Positions 31,528 through 40,687 of a DNA stretch of 40,687 nt are shown here, in pieces (within the stretch, counting starts at the first letter, position 1; the number at the start of each line of letters is the position of its first letter). A program made the position numbers and the translations under genes. The notes beneath the pieces were generated by a model, which searched no databases, was not told the origin of the DNA, and worked only from the letters and a program-made list of their open reading frames with translations. Source of the stretch: Planctomycetota bacterium (GTDB lineage: Bacteria > Planctomycetota > UBA1135 > GCA-002686595); contig NYXZ01000051.1 in assembly GCA_002686595.1 (NCBI GenBank), positions 1-40,687 of the forward strand, read 5' to 3'.

Positions 31528-33267
31528 CTAGTTGACTAGCTCAACCGCGGAGGAATCCATGTCGAGCACGAAGGGCAGGACGGAGCTGCTGATGATCCCG
31601 TCCAGGGAGTAGGTGCCAGGAGACAGGTCGAGTGGCAGCTGATTCCCGAAGACGAGGGGCAGGGTTGTTTCAGCGGGCACATCGAACACCTCACCCCACA
31701 GTGTGTACCAGGGGTCGGTGGGGTGGTTTACCGGCTGGATGCCGAGTAGAGCGGAGATGGAGACGGGTTCCTGGGTGCGGTTGGTGATTGTGTAGCGGCA
31801 GCCGATGCGTCCGTTGATGCGTGCCCGCGGCGGGCCTTCCGTGGAGAGTGTGACGGGGACCAGGGGGGGCGGCGTCTGGCCCGCGCGGCCGCCGTGGTAG
31901 AGGCCGCCTTGGTCTGCGGGGAACGGATGGGCGGCGGCGGACGGGTTGAAGGAGAGTCGGCCGCCGCGCCAGGTGCGCAGCTCGCCGTGGGGGTTGGGGC
32001 CGGGGGTGGCGGCGGCGGCGGCCAGGTCCAAGCGGCCGTCGTTGTCCAGGTCCTCGAAGCAGGGACGCAGGGCCCGAGTGCCGTCGAGGGGCAGGGGGAA
32101 ACCGTGCTTGGGGCTGCCGTCCCGCTGCCAGGCGAGAACCCCGGCCTCCACCGTGGCCAGCAAGATATCGAGGCTGCCGTCCCCGTCGAGATCCCCCAGC
32201 AAGGGACCGTTGTCCACGACGGCCACGCCCGCGGGAACCGGAAAGCCGGGCAGGTACGAGCCGTCGGCGCGGAAGACATGCAGGTTGCCGCCGCCACAGG
32301 CCATGGCGATCTCCGGTGCTCCATCGCCGTCCAAGTCGCCGGTGGCCAGGCGCGCCGTGGCGCTCGGGCCGGTGAAAACCGGCCAGCCCGAAACCCGCGT
32401 ACCGTCGCCGTGGAAGGCGTCCAGGCCGTAATCGCGGGGGATCACTACTTCGTCAAAGCCGTCGCTGTCCAGGTCGACGCACAGGGGTGGGCCACTGGTG
32501 CCAGAGTGTTCCACGGGCCAGCCGGGGAGTATTTGGCCGGTGGCGTCGAAGGCCATCAGCAGGCCACCCTCAAGGGCCAGAACCACTTCCGGTGCCCCCG
32601 CGCCGGTGTCCGCCGAGGAAGCACGTAGGTTTCCAAGGGCCGGGTCGCTGGCGGGGGAGGCCTGGAGATTCACAGGCGAGGGACCGACATCGCGGCCGGC
32701 GCTGTCGAGGACATGCAAGCGATAGGGACCTTGCCAGGCGGCTCCGGCCACGATCACTTCCAGAGCGCCATCGCCGGTCATGTCCGCGAGGGCGGGTTGG
32801 CGATGGTGACCGAGGTTCAAGTACACAGGCCAGCCGGGCAGGCTCTGACCGTGGGCGTCGACCGCGTGGACGGCTCCGCTCACATCCCATTCGCCGGTGG
32901 TGAAGACCACCTCCCGTTGACCGTTTCTATTCAGGTCGCCGACGCTGACGCCGGCTTCGATGGAGGCGGCGGTCGCGGGCAGGTGCGGCCAGCCAGCGGC
33001 GGCGCTGCCGTCGGCGTGCAGGGCGTGGACTTCTGAGCCGGCGATGCCATGTCCGGCGGCGATGATGACGCGCTCGCCGCTGCCGTGGAGGTCCGCCATG
33101 ACCAGCGAGCCGCGCCACTCAAGGTCGTGGCTGAGGTGTTGGTTGGCGTAGGGCGGGCCCTTTAGTTTGAGGCCGCCGCCCTGGGCGCGGGCCGGGCTTT
33201 CAAAAACTGCGAGCAGAGAGAATGCGGCGAAGGAGAGCAGCGTCCCGGACTTGGCAAGTGACGACAT
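31528..33267 (-). CDS. secreted FG-GAP/VCBS-repeat beta-propeller protein
   Basis: A 579-residue exported protein. The ATG at 33267 has AGGAA at 6-nt spacing. The signal peptide ends near SPARAQ (residue 29). Seven or so repeats carry calcium-binding-like DxDxDG loops typical of FG-GAP/VCBS propellers: GDLNRNGQREV, ADMTGDGALEVIV, VDLDSDGFDEVV, GDLDGDGAPEIAMA, GDLDGDGSLDILLA and EDLDNDGRLDLA. Between them are turns such as GWPV and GFPV. The C-terminal 110-120 residues form a separate beta-rich domain (GRIGCRYTITNRTQEPVSIS to SYSLDGIISSSVLPFV-like end) without repeat signatures. The propeller suggests a secreted or surface protein that binds ligands; no catalytic motif or anchoring signal is seen. 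It is a single-gene unit upstream of the moxR block. Confidence 0.85.
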   Translation of the reverse strand: MSSLAKSGTLLSFAAFSLLAVFESPARAQGGGLKLKGPPYANQHLSHDLEWRGSLVMADLHGSGERVIIAAGHGIAGSEVHALHADGSAAAGWPHLPATAASIEAGVSVGDLNRNGQREVVFTTGEWDVSGAVHAVDAHGQSLPGWPVYLNLGHHRQPALADMTGDGALEVIVAGAAWQGPYRLHVLDSAGRDVGPSPVNLQASPASDPALGNLRASSADTGAGAPEVVLALEGGLLMAFDATGQILPGWPVEHSGTSGPPLCVDLDSDGFDEVVIPRDYGLDAFHGDGTRVSGWPVFTGPSATARLATGDLDGDGAPEIAMACGGGNLHVFRADGSYLPGFPVPAGVAVVDNGPLLGDLDGDGSLDILLATVEAGVLAWQRDGSPKHGFPLPLDGTRALRPCFEDLDNDGRLDLAAAAATPGPNPHGELRTWRGGRLSFNPSAAAHPFPADQGGLYHGGRAGQTPPPLVPVTLSTEGPPRARINGRIGCRYTITNRTQEPVSISALLGIQPVNHPTDPWYTLWGEVFDVPAETTLPLVFGNQLPLDLSPGTYSLDGIISSSVLPFVLDMDSSAVELVN

Positions 33268-33587
33268 GGGATGTTCCTGGGTTGGGGTGAACAGCTGAGT
33301 ACATTAGAGCGCAGCTTCCGCCAAATGGGGAGACGGACTGCTGGCACGGAGGCGGCGCCGTCTTGCTGGGCATTCTTCACAAGGGTGGCAAGGGGTCTGG
33401 GGGAGCAGCTCCTTGGTGTTTCCGGGGGACGGCCGGGTTTCCAGCAATACCCAGAATTCCCATTCTCGCGTGCGAATCCCGGCCACGGGACTGACTCTCA
33501 CAAGCCAGGGGCGGCTGGTCTGATACTGCCAGTGCTCGGCATGGAAAACAGCACTCACGTAGCCGACAGAGCAATCGGTGGGCGTGA
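33268..33587. other. intergenic region without recognised gene
   Basis: About 320 bp upstream of the FG-GAP gene, which probably contains its promoter. Short open frames on both strands, including one of about 110 codons on the minus strand (33304-33642), show no family motif and no SD. I see no tRNA-like fold and no strong hairpin. It may be decayed sequence of the cytochrome gene whose remnant follows. Confidence 0.3.
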
Positions 33588-33806
33588 CTAGCAGGATCTG
33601 ACCAGCATGGGGCGGAGGTTTGCGGCAGGCGGTCTTTCGCAAGACCGGGGCCCGCAGACACGGTGCGCATGATGGCCACGGGGATCCCGGGAAGGCCCAT
33701 GCCGAGCTTCTTGGACCAACTGGCCGATCCGGCCGACATGGATGAGTTCTGGGATGTGGCCAACTATGTTGAACACCTCATTGATCAGGCGCGGGCCGAG
33801 CGCTAG
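33588..33806 (+). pseudogene. C-terminal remnant of a c-type cytochrome domain gene
   Basis: An open frame of 72 codons after the TGA at 33585, ending with TAG at 33804-33806. Its last 50 residues read VRMMATGIPGRPMPSFLDQL, then ADPADMDEFWDVANYVEHLI. This matches the C-terminal half of cytochrome c domains, where [TS]G..G..MP.[FW] holds the axial Met and W.[LV]..YV is the final helix. The required CxxCH haem-binding motif is absent upstream in any frame I checked, so the gene is truncated. The remaining piece has no SD and could only start at ATG 33669 or later. It sits 50 bp upstream of the porin-like gene. Confidence 0.55.
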
Positions 33807-33855
33807 AACCGGGACCCGAATTACCCATTAGTCGCTGCCCCTAATCAGGAAAACC

Positions 33856-34926
33856 ATGCTCATCACCGCCCTCAGCCTCGTCGCCCCCTTGGCCGGCCTC
33901 TCCGGCCCTTCGGATACCCTTGCGGATCGCCTCGACTTCTATGGTGACATGCGCGTGCGCGCCGAGGGCAACTTCGCCGACGGCAATGGGCCTGATCGCC
34001 ACCGCGGACGGCTGCGTTTCCGCCTGGGTGCCAAGCTGGGGGTGAGCGAGCATCTGTCGGCCGAGGTGCGCGTCATCTCGACCTCCGGTGATGCCAACAA
34101 CCCGCACTGGGACATGGGCTCGGGAGACGATGGCTTCAATGGCTCGGACATGGCCTTCGACCGCCTCAACCTGAGCTGGAGTTGCGAAGACGTTTACACT
34201 GCCAAGGTCGGGCGCTTCGGCCATGGTTTTGCCAGCAACCCGGTCTACGGCGAGCTGCTCTGGGATGGAGATGTGCAGCCCGCGGGCCTCTCCTATAAGT
34301 ACAGTCCCAAGGGCCTGGGTCTGGACCTGCGCCTGGCGGGTTATGTCGTGGACGAGTTCAAAAACGGTGCGGATGCGAACATGACCGGCGCCCAGGCCAA
34401 CTGGAATGGTGACTTGGCCGGCGTCGGCCTGCAGCTCTCCAGTGCCCTCTACAGTTGGTCAAGCATGAACGGGGCCGCGGGCTGGGATGACTCTTCACCC
34501 CAGGGTTCTGACATGGGCGCTCGGTTCCGCATCTGGGATTCAATCCTGGCGGCCACCGTGGCCGAGGGCGAAAACGGCAAGGCCGTCATCTCTGGCCAGT
34601 ACATCCAAAACACGAACGGAGACGAAGGCGAGGACACGGCCTGGGCCGTGGGAGCCAAGTACGGCACCTCCAAAAAGACCGGCGCCTGGAATGTCTTCGC
34701 CACGCTCTACGACATGGAAGCGAATGCCGTCTTCGGCCCGGTCGCCCAGGATGACACGCCTGTTTCCGGCACCGGAAACGGCGACGGCATGGAAGGGGTG
34801 ATTGCCGGGGTCAACTACTGGCCCTCGGATGACCTGAACCTGCGCGTCTGGGCCCTGACCTCGGAGTTTGATGACGCCACCCAGGACCGCTCTCGCCTGC
34901 GCATCGATCTCAACCTCGGCTTCTAG
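33856..34926 (+). CDS. outer-membrane porin-like beta-barrel protein
   Basis: A 356-residue exported protein. The ATG is preceded by AGGA at 5-nt spacing. The N-terminus (MLITALSLVAPLAGLSGPSD) is a short, weak signal peptide, followed by DRLDFYGDMRVRAEGNF, a typical first barrel strand. The body alternates polar and aromatic residues in strand-like runs (RHRGRLRFRLGAKLGVSEHLSAEVRVIS; GLSYKYSPKGLGLDLRLAGYVVDEF; WAVGAKYGTSKKTGAWNVFATLYDM). It ends ...RLRIDLNLGF with a C-terminal Phe, as expected of outer-membrane barrels. It resembles putative porins and alginate-export-type barrels. The substrate is unknown. It is followed 101 bp later by the iron-sulfur membrane protein on the same strand. 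Confidence 0.75.
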   Translation: MLITALSLVAPLAGLSGPSDTLADRLDFYGDMRVRAEGNFADGNGPDRHRGRLRFRLGAKLGVSEHLSAEVRVISTSGDANNPHWDMGSGDDGFNGSDMAFDRLNLSWSCEDVYTAKVGRFGHGFASNPVYGELLWDGDVQPAGLSYKYSPKGLGLDLRLAGYVVDEFKNGADANMTGAQANWNGDLAGVGLQLSSALYSWSSMNGAAGWDDSSPQGSDMGARFRIWDSILAATVAEGENGKAVISGQYIQNTNGDEGEDTAWAVGAKYGTSKKTGAWNVFATLYDMEANAVFGPVAQDDTPVSGTGNGDGMEGVIAGVNYWPSDDLNLRVWALTSEFDDATQDRSRLRIDLNLGF

Positions 34927-35027
34927 CCTAGTTCCCAGCGAGCGAGGGCGGGCCGCGAGTCAATGTGCCGCGGCCTGACCTGGCTGGTTCGGGCAGAACC
35001 GAGTAAAGGAGCGTCTGTTCGAGCGCC
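34927..35027 (+). other. gap with two small hairpins between porin and iron-sulfur gene
   Basis: GGCCGCG (34951-34957) pairs with CGCGGCC (34969-34975), and GGTTC (34986-34990) pairs with GAACC (34996-35000). AAAGGAG at about 35005-35011 lies 16 nt before the downstream ATG. The hairpins could attenuate readthrough from the porin gene; there is no T-tract. Confidence 0.3.
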
Positions 35028-36071
35028 ATGTCGTCAGATATGTCACCCGCCACGCTTCGCCTCTGGCGCCTTGTTCAATTCGCTGTGGCGGGCCTGGGCC
35101 TCGCCATCTACCTGGCCCTGATATTCAAACCGATTGTCGGCCTGCACGCGTTCTGGAATGTCCTGATCCCCGTTGCGCCGGCCCTGGTGGCGGTGGCCCC
35201 GGGACTGTGGCGCAATATCTGTCCCCTGGCGAGCGCCGCTCTGTTGCCGCGCCACCTGGGTTTATCCGGTCGGCGCGCACTGTCTTCCCGAGGTCAGGAC
35301 ACCCTGGCACTGGCCGGGCTGCTGGCCCTGCTCCTGGTGGTGCCCTTGCGCCATGTGGTGCTCGACCTCGATGGCCCGGCCACGGCCCTGGTCCTGACCA
35401 TCGTGGCGGCGCTGGCCGTACTCCTGGGCCTCACCTTCGAGTGGAAAAGCGGCTGGTGTTCCGGCGCTTGCCCCGTGCACCCCGTCGAGAAGCTCTACGG
35501 CACGCAACCGGCCCTGACCCTGGACAACGCCCACTGCACCAGCTGTGAGCGTTGTTCCACTCCGTGCCCGGACTCCACCGAGGCCATGACGCCGCTCAAA
35601 AACAACGGAGCGCGCCTGCGACCCTACCTGGGCACTTTGCTGGTGGGGGGCTTCCCCGGCTACATCTGGGGCTGGTTCCAGATCCCTGATTACGCCGGCG
35701 CTGAGGGCTGGCAGCACCTGCCCCGAGCCTTCGGCCTGCCCCTCGGTGCCCTGGTCCTTTCCCTTGTCTTGTATCTCGCCCTAGGCCGCATCCTGTCGGC
35801 GGCGGGAGGTGATCAAGCGCGCCGCCGCGAGATCCTCGCGCGCCTTTTCGCCTGTGGCGCCATCGCCTGTTACTACTACTTCCGCCTGCCGGCTCTCTTC
35901 GGCTTCGGCCCATTCCCCGGCGACGGCATGTTAGTGGACCTGCGCGGCACGCTGCCCGAGAGCTTCCCCATCTTGGCCCGTACCCTCACCAGCGTCCTCT
36001 GCCTCTGGTGGTTCATGGTGCGCCGCCCGATGCCGCGGCCCTGGTCTTTCCGCCCGGCCTTCTCCGACTAG
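35028..36071 (+). CDS. polytopic membrane 4Fe-4S ferredoxin-like protein
   Basis: A 347-residue inner-membrane protein with about six hydrophobic segments. Cysteines fall in three groups: Cys65 (LWRNICPLASA), Cys144 and Cys148 (GWCSGACPVHPVEKLYG), and a ferredoxin-type C-x2-C-x2-C-x3-C-P at Cys170, 173, 176 and 180 (HCTSCERCSTPCPD). One 4Fe-4S cluster on a loop between helices is thus well supported, while the CxxxCP pair recalls NapH/NosR/CcoG-type membrane electron carriers. It probably passes electrons between the quinone pool and a periplasmic partner. A cytochrome c remnant lies 1.2 kb upstream. The start could also be ATG 35040. The gene converges on the PQQ-propeller gene with a 12-bp gap. 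Confidence 0.78.
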   Translation: MSSDMSPATLRLWRLVQFAVAGLGLAIYLALIFKPIVGLHAFWNVLIPVAPALVAVAPGLWRNICPLASAALLPRHLGLSGRRALSSRGQDTLALAGLLALLLVVPLRHVVLDLDGPATALVLTIVAALAVLLGLTFEWKSGWCSGACPVHPVEKLYGTQPALTLDNAHCTSCERCSTPCPDSTEAMTPLKNNGARLRPYLGTLLVGGFPGYIWGWFQIPDYAGAEGWQHLPRAFGLPLGALVLSLVLYLALGRILSAAGGDQARRREILARLFACGAIACYYYFRLPALFGFGPFPGDGMLVDLRGTLPESFPILARTLTSVLCLWWFMVRRPMPRPWSFRPAFSD

Positions 36072-36083
36072 GATCCAGCCAGC

Positions 36084-38330
36084 TCAATCGCCGAGCGGGA
36101 CTGTGGCGCGCAGCTCGTCCAGCCGTCCGGGGGCGAGCACCCAGACGCGGTCTCCGTGCGCGAACACAGTTCCGCCGTTGGCTGCCAAAGCCAGGGGCTC
36201 TTCTCCCAGGCCGTCCAGCGGGGCGATCATCATCAGACTGGGATCGGCGCTGGTGTCGAAGAGGTACAGGCCGCGGGCGGTGGCGAACATGGCGCGGCCC
36301 GCAGCTGTGAGACCCGCGCCGGTGAAGGTCTCGCCTCGTCCCAGATAGAGGGAATCCGCCCGGCGTCCGTCCGCTTCCCACAGGGACAGGGTCAAGCGCG
36401 CGCCGGAACGGCCCAGGAACAGGAGGCGCTCCCCGTGGGCGCCCAGCAGCTCACGGGCCTCGCCGCGCGGGCGCGGAATGCGAGCCAGGGGCGCGGCCGC
36501 GGCCAGGGCCAGGGCATCCGGCGCGGCGTTGTCTTCTTCTCCGGCGGCGAGGCCGGCACCCGTCCCTGGCAGAGCCGGTGCGAGCAACTCGTAAAGGCGA
36601 TCGGAGTCCGCGGGTGTCCAAACGATGACCGGATTGGCCCGGCCGGTTCGCTGCGTGACCGGCGCCGGAGCGGCGCTCTTCCAGGCCTCGCCGTAGTCCG
36701 CCGCCCGACGATTCTTGATGGTCCAGCGCAAGCGCCCATCGACGGCGTCCACCAGGGAAGCCGAGCCCAGGTTCGTGCCGCAGAAGACCGCTCCCGCCAC
36801 GCTGGCGAGGGGCTGGCCAGGAGGCATGGGCGTGCTCCAGGGGCGATTGGAGACGCCCGGGGCCGGGGAAACGCGTGAGCGCAGGGGCGCGCCCTTGGCC
36901 AGGAACCGCTGCCAGATGAGCGCGCCGGTATCCCGTTCCAGGGCCACCAGGTGACTCTTCACCGATGCGCTGCCGTCGCCGGAAGCCGCCTGGCGCGCCT
37001 GCACCAGGACCAGCTCGTCCAGCACGATCGGCCCCGGTTCCCATTCCCAGCGCCCCGGGCCCAGGGCGTCGGTGGTGCTGTGCCCGCCCTTGTCCGGCGT
37101 TTGCGTGCTGGCGAAGGTCCAAAGGGGCAGGCCCACGGGCATCAGGGCCGAGAACTCAATGGCCACCAAGCAGTTGTCACTGTTGGCGGAGGAGCGCCCA
37201 CAGACGAGTAGGGCTCGTTGGCGGCCCTGCGAGCGTGGATCCGTGGCGGCGCCCAGGTCCAGGGGATAGAGGGGCCAGCGCCCGCTGGAGGCGGAGCCGC
37301 TCTCCGGCGGCGGGGGGCTCGACTGGCCCCCGATGAACTTCCAGGGCTCCATGACGAAGGGGCGGCGTCCAGCGGGGAAAACGAAGACCTGGCCCCTGGC
37401 CTGTACCACCAGTGATCCGTCCCCAAGAACGGTCAGGCCGGGTTGCACATTGCTGCGAATGGGAAGCTGGCGCATCCCTCGTGTGCGGCTGCTGGTGAGG
37501 GGGCGGGTGGCGCTGGCAGCCAGGGAGCTGGCCTTGGCCCAAGCTGGACCGGGGGCGGGAGGAGTCAGCTCCGCCAGGTGTTCGCGGCGGCGTTCGAGGG
37601 CGGATTCGAGGGCCGCGGTCGAGAACAGACTGCCGCCCTCCTCGGCCTTGTCGGTCGGATCCTGGGTCGCTGTTCCTTCCAGGTCGGCGCGTTCTGCCTT
37701 GGAGACCAGGGCCAGGTGCCGACTGGCCCGGCCGAGCCAGGTCCCGGCGGCGGAGGGACGACCTCGTTCCAGGGCGTGGTCGGCCAGGGCCAAAGCTGCG
37801 CGGCAGGCGGCGGCGGTGGCTGGGTACTCCCTTTCAAGGGCCGCCAAGGCGGGAAAGTCTCTTTGCTGGCTTTCGTCAGCCGCAGGGCCCTGGCTCCCCA
37901 GGGCGGACCTGAGGGCCCCGCGGGCCAGTTCCCTGAAGCGTGAGCTGAAGATGGCCAACTCCGCTCCCGTCAAACCCTCGAGACGCAGCAGGAGTGCCTC
38001 CTCCACGCCCAGGCTGTGGCGCGGAGGAAGGCCCGGGAGCTCCGCCGGCCGGGGCGGGGGCACCGCGGCGCCGGTGGGGGAAGCGAGCACCGCAGCGCGC
38101 CAGGCATCAAAGGTGCTCTCCAACTCACTGCGGGAGTGCGTGGGTGCGGCTGCCTGGGCGCGGTAGAGTTCATCGCCCCGCTCAAAAGCGGCGCTGGCCT
38201 CGCCGTGCCCGGGCAGGAAGGTGTCGTTGGCCAGGGGGCCTTCCTGGGAGACGGGCCGGGCAGTGAGCGGGGAACTGGCGAGCGTTGAAAGGGCGAGCGC
38301 GGAGAGGGCGAAAAGGCGCGCTGCGCGCAA
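36084..38330 (-). CDS. secreted PQQ-like beta-propeller protein
   Basis: A 748-residue exported protein. The start is set at TTG 38330, which gives a clean signal peptide (RAARLFALSALALSTLASSPLTARP); no ATG exists in frame upstream. The longer frame would run through the minisatellite and the FtsB-like gene and is rejected, although a TTG at 38726 cannot be fully excluded. Residues about 25-290 are helical (GDELYRAQAAAPTHSRSELE; ALALADHALERGRPSAAGTWLGRA), TPR-like. Residues about 300-748 form a quinoprotein-like propeller (LVALERDTGALIWQRFLAKG; LVDAVDGRLRWTIKNRR; FATARGLYLFDTSADPSL; DRVWVLAPGRLDEL). The plan is like that of the giant propeller protein at 18989-23875. It probably follows eno and the FtsB-like gene on one transcript. 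Function unknown. Confidence 0.75.
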   Translation of the reverse strand: MRAARLFALSALALSTLASSPLTARPVSQEGPLANDTFLPGHGEASAAFERGDELYRAQAAAPTHSRSELESTFDAWRAAVLASPTGAAVPPPRPAELPGLPPRHSLGVEEALLLRLEGLTGAELAIFSSRFRELARGALRSALGSQGPAADESQQRDFPALAALEREYPATAAACRAALALADHALERGRPSAAGTWLGRASRHLALVSKAERADLEGTATQDPTDKAEEGGSLFSTAALESALERRREHLAELTPPAPGPAWAKASSLAASATRPLTSSRTRGMRQLPIRSNVQPGLTVLGDGSLVVQARGQVFVFPAGRRPFVMEPWKFIGGQSSPPPPESGSASSGRWPLYPLDLGAATDPRSQGRQRALLVCGRSSANSDNCLVAIEFSALMPVGLPLWTFASTQTPDKGGHSTTDALGPGRWEWEPGPIVLDELVLVQARQAASGDGSASVKSHLVALERDTGALIWQRFLAKGAPLRSRVSPAPGVSNRPWSTPMPPGQPLASVAGAVFCGTNLGSASLVDAVDGRLRWTIKNRRAADYGEAWKSAAPAPVTQRTGRANPVIVWTPADSDRLYELLAPALPGTGAGLAAGEEDNAAPDALALAAAAPLARIPRPRGEARELLGAHGERLLFLGRSGARLTLSLWEADGRRADSLYLGRGETFTGAGLTAAGRAMFATARGLYLFDTSADPSLMMIAPLDGLGEEPLALAANGGTVFAHGDRVWVLAPGRLDELRATVPLGD

Positions 38331-38334
38331 CGCC

Positions 38335-38667
38335 GAACCGAGCGAACCAAGCGAACCAAGCGAACCGAGCGAACTGAGCGAGCCGAGCGAACTGAGCGAA
38401 CCGAGCGAACCGAGCGAGCCAAGCGAACCGAGCGAACCGAGCGAGCCAAGCGAACCAAGCGAACCGAGCGAACTGAGCGATCCGAGCGAACCGAGCGAAC
38501 CGAGCGAGCCAAGCGAACCGAGCGAACTGAGCGATCCGAGCGAGCCAAGCGAACCGAGCGAGCCAAGCGAACTGAGCGAGCCAAGCGAACCGAGCGAACT
38601 GAGCGAGCCAAGCGAACCGAGCGAGCCAAGCGAGCCAAGCGAACTGAGCGAGCCAAGCGAACTGAGC
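38335..38667. repeat. 37-copy 9-bp minisatellite (GAGCGAACC)
   Basis: A 333-bp array of exact 9-bp periodicity, with units GAGCGAACC, GAGCGAACT, AAGCGAACC, GAGCGAGCC and GAGCGATCC on the plus strand. It starts 5 bp upstream of the TTG start of the PQQ-propeller gene and is open in several frames on both strands: (Ser-Glu-Pro)n on plus, and (Gly/Ser-Ser-Leu)n in frame with the gene on minus. It has no spacers and is not a CRISPR array. Copy number is probably variable. Confidence 0.95.
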
Positions 38668-38823
38668 GAATAGTGGCGGAGCGCGCTGCGCCTCCCGGCC
38701 TCGCCGGCAGGCTTGTCAGTGCTCAACTGTTTGGCCCGGGGGTGGATCGGAGGCCGCGGCCGCCCGCGTTCTCCGAGGCCTGTCTGCGGAGGTGTGGGAA
38801 GCGGGGTCAATGCGCCATCGGTC

Positions 38824-39150
38824 TTACCGGGAAGCGTGACGCATGTGGCGTCGCCAGCGTTCCCGATAGACCGGATCCTCCCAGGCTTCGAGGTTGGCCC
38901 GCAGGTCCTCGTATTCGATGCGTTGCGCCGCCAGCACCGGAGCCAAGCGGGCCTCCTCGCGAGCCAGGCGTTGGCCCTCGGCCAGCGCCGGGCGCAGGCC
39001 GAGCAGGGCGAACTGGGCCCAGAGCATGAGCGGGATCCAAACCGGTGCCCAAAAAGCCACCCTGGGCAGGGGAGCAAAAAGGCGCGCAGCGGCCCGTCCA
39101 AGATGGCCCCTGGCCTGCGAGGTCCTGGAGTTGGCTGTGGGGGCGGACAT
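38824..39150 (-). CDS. FtsB/DivIC-like septum formation initiator protein
   Basis: A 108-residue protein from ATG 39150. One membrane segment (FWAPVWIPLMLWAQFALLGL) is followed by a short coiled coil (LAEGQRLAREEARLAPVLAAQRIEYEDLRANLEAWEDPVYRERWRR). The ending EDPVYRERWRRHMR corresponds to the [DE]P.Y.E..AR tail of FtsB/DivIC proteins, which join the division complex. Gene order supports this: ftsB next to eno is widespread in bacteria. A TTG at 39180, overlapping the eno stop as TTGA, would add ten residues and is a real alternative given similar overlaps elsewhere in the window. The N-terminal cytoplasmic part is longer than in E. coli FtsB. Confidence 0.72.
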   Translation of the reverse strand: MSAPTANSRTSQARGHLGRAAARLFAPLPRVAFWAPVWIPLMLWAQFALLGLRPALAEGQRLAREEARLAPVLAAQRIEYEDLRANLEAWEDPVYRERWRRHMRHASR

Positions 39151-39176
39151 GGTCTGGGGTTGTTGCGGGGCTGGTG

Positions 39177-40687
<1,511 letters not shown>

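Noticed and set aside
33304-33642. 112-codon minus-strand frame upstream of the FG-GAP gene
   Set aside because: There is no family motif or SD, it overlaps the cytochrome remnant on the other strand, and its composition is mixed. Left as unassigned.
38335-38667. possible CRISPR array
   Set aside because: The unit is 9 bp with no unique spacers and no cas genes nearby.
38221-38673. 150-codon plus-strand frame rich in Ser-Glu-Pro
   Set aside because: It is the minisatellite read through in one frame. The 9-bp unit keeps several frames open, and there is no SD or non-repeat domain.
38331-39101. N-terminal extension of the PQQ-propeller gene to 1005 residues
   Set aside because: The extra part overlaps the FtsB-like gene in another frame, reads as Arg/Pro-rich noise plus repeat, and would place the signal peptide in the middle.

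Overview
The window looks like a chromosomal segment of a planctomycete (phylum Planctomycetota). It is GC-rich, Shine-Dalgarno (SD) sites are often missing, and there are large secreted proteins. Two neighbouring secreted proteins share a C-terminal domain ending in ...SATFC[QP], there is a PEP-CTERM-like micro-protein, and most of the window is one very long MoxR/DUF58/VWA gene block of the kind seen in that phylum. The phylum call is an inference from gene content; no rRNA is present. I see no tRNA, rRNA, CRISPR array or transposase gene.

Layout. (1) 1-7645, secreted or surface proteins: an ECF-like sigma factor, a 68-residue PEP-CTERM-like protein, a parallel beta-helix protein, a subtilisin-like protease and an 819-residue secreted protein. 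The last two carry the same C-terminal domain. A strong intrinsic terminator follows the protease, and an 80-bp CTAG-bounded inverted-repeat element follows the 819-residue gene. (2) 7864-31234, all on the minus strand and read from right to left: moxR, DUF58, a BatA-like VWA protein, a second VWA/GATase-like membrane protein, a giant double beta-propeller protein, an alpha/alpha-toroid (squalene-cyclase-like) protein, a DUF4175-like membrane protein, a huge coiled-coil protein with an SGQSQ repeat, a secreted protein split by an in-frame TGA, a second toroid protein ending in the same LPIFQR, a degenerate HD-domain protein, a DUF418-like membrane protein and a DUF2203 protein. Most junctions overlap or are 1-60 bp apart. 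The exception is moxR/DUF58, which are separated by two tandem MITE-like repeats. (3) 31528-36071: an FG-GAP/VCBS-repeat secreted protein (minus), a remnant of a c-type cytochrome gene (plus), a porin-like beta-barrel protein (plus) and a polytopic 4Fe-4S membrane protein (plus). (4) 36084-40439, minus strand: enolase, an FtsB/DivIC-like protein, a 37-copy 9-bp minisatellite and a secreted PQQ-type beta-propeller protein.

The best candidate for an undescribed system is the 13-gene block in region 2. A MoxR ATPase and three VWA or DUF58 partners are translationally coupled to exported propeller, toroid and coiled-coil proteins, which suggests an envelope-spanning assembly or quality-control machine. 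That function is inferred from gene order and domain types; no part of the block gives a biochemical substrate.

Several starts were moved from the longest open frame to codons supported by SD sites, signal peptides or stop/start overlaps. TTG or GTG starts that overlap the preceding stop occur repeatedly.
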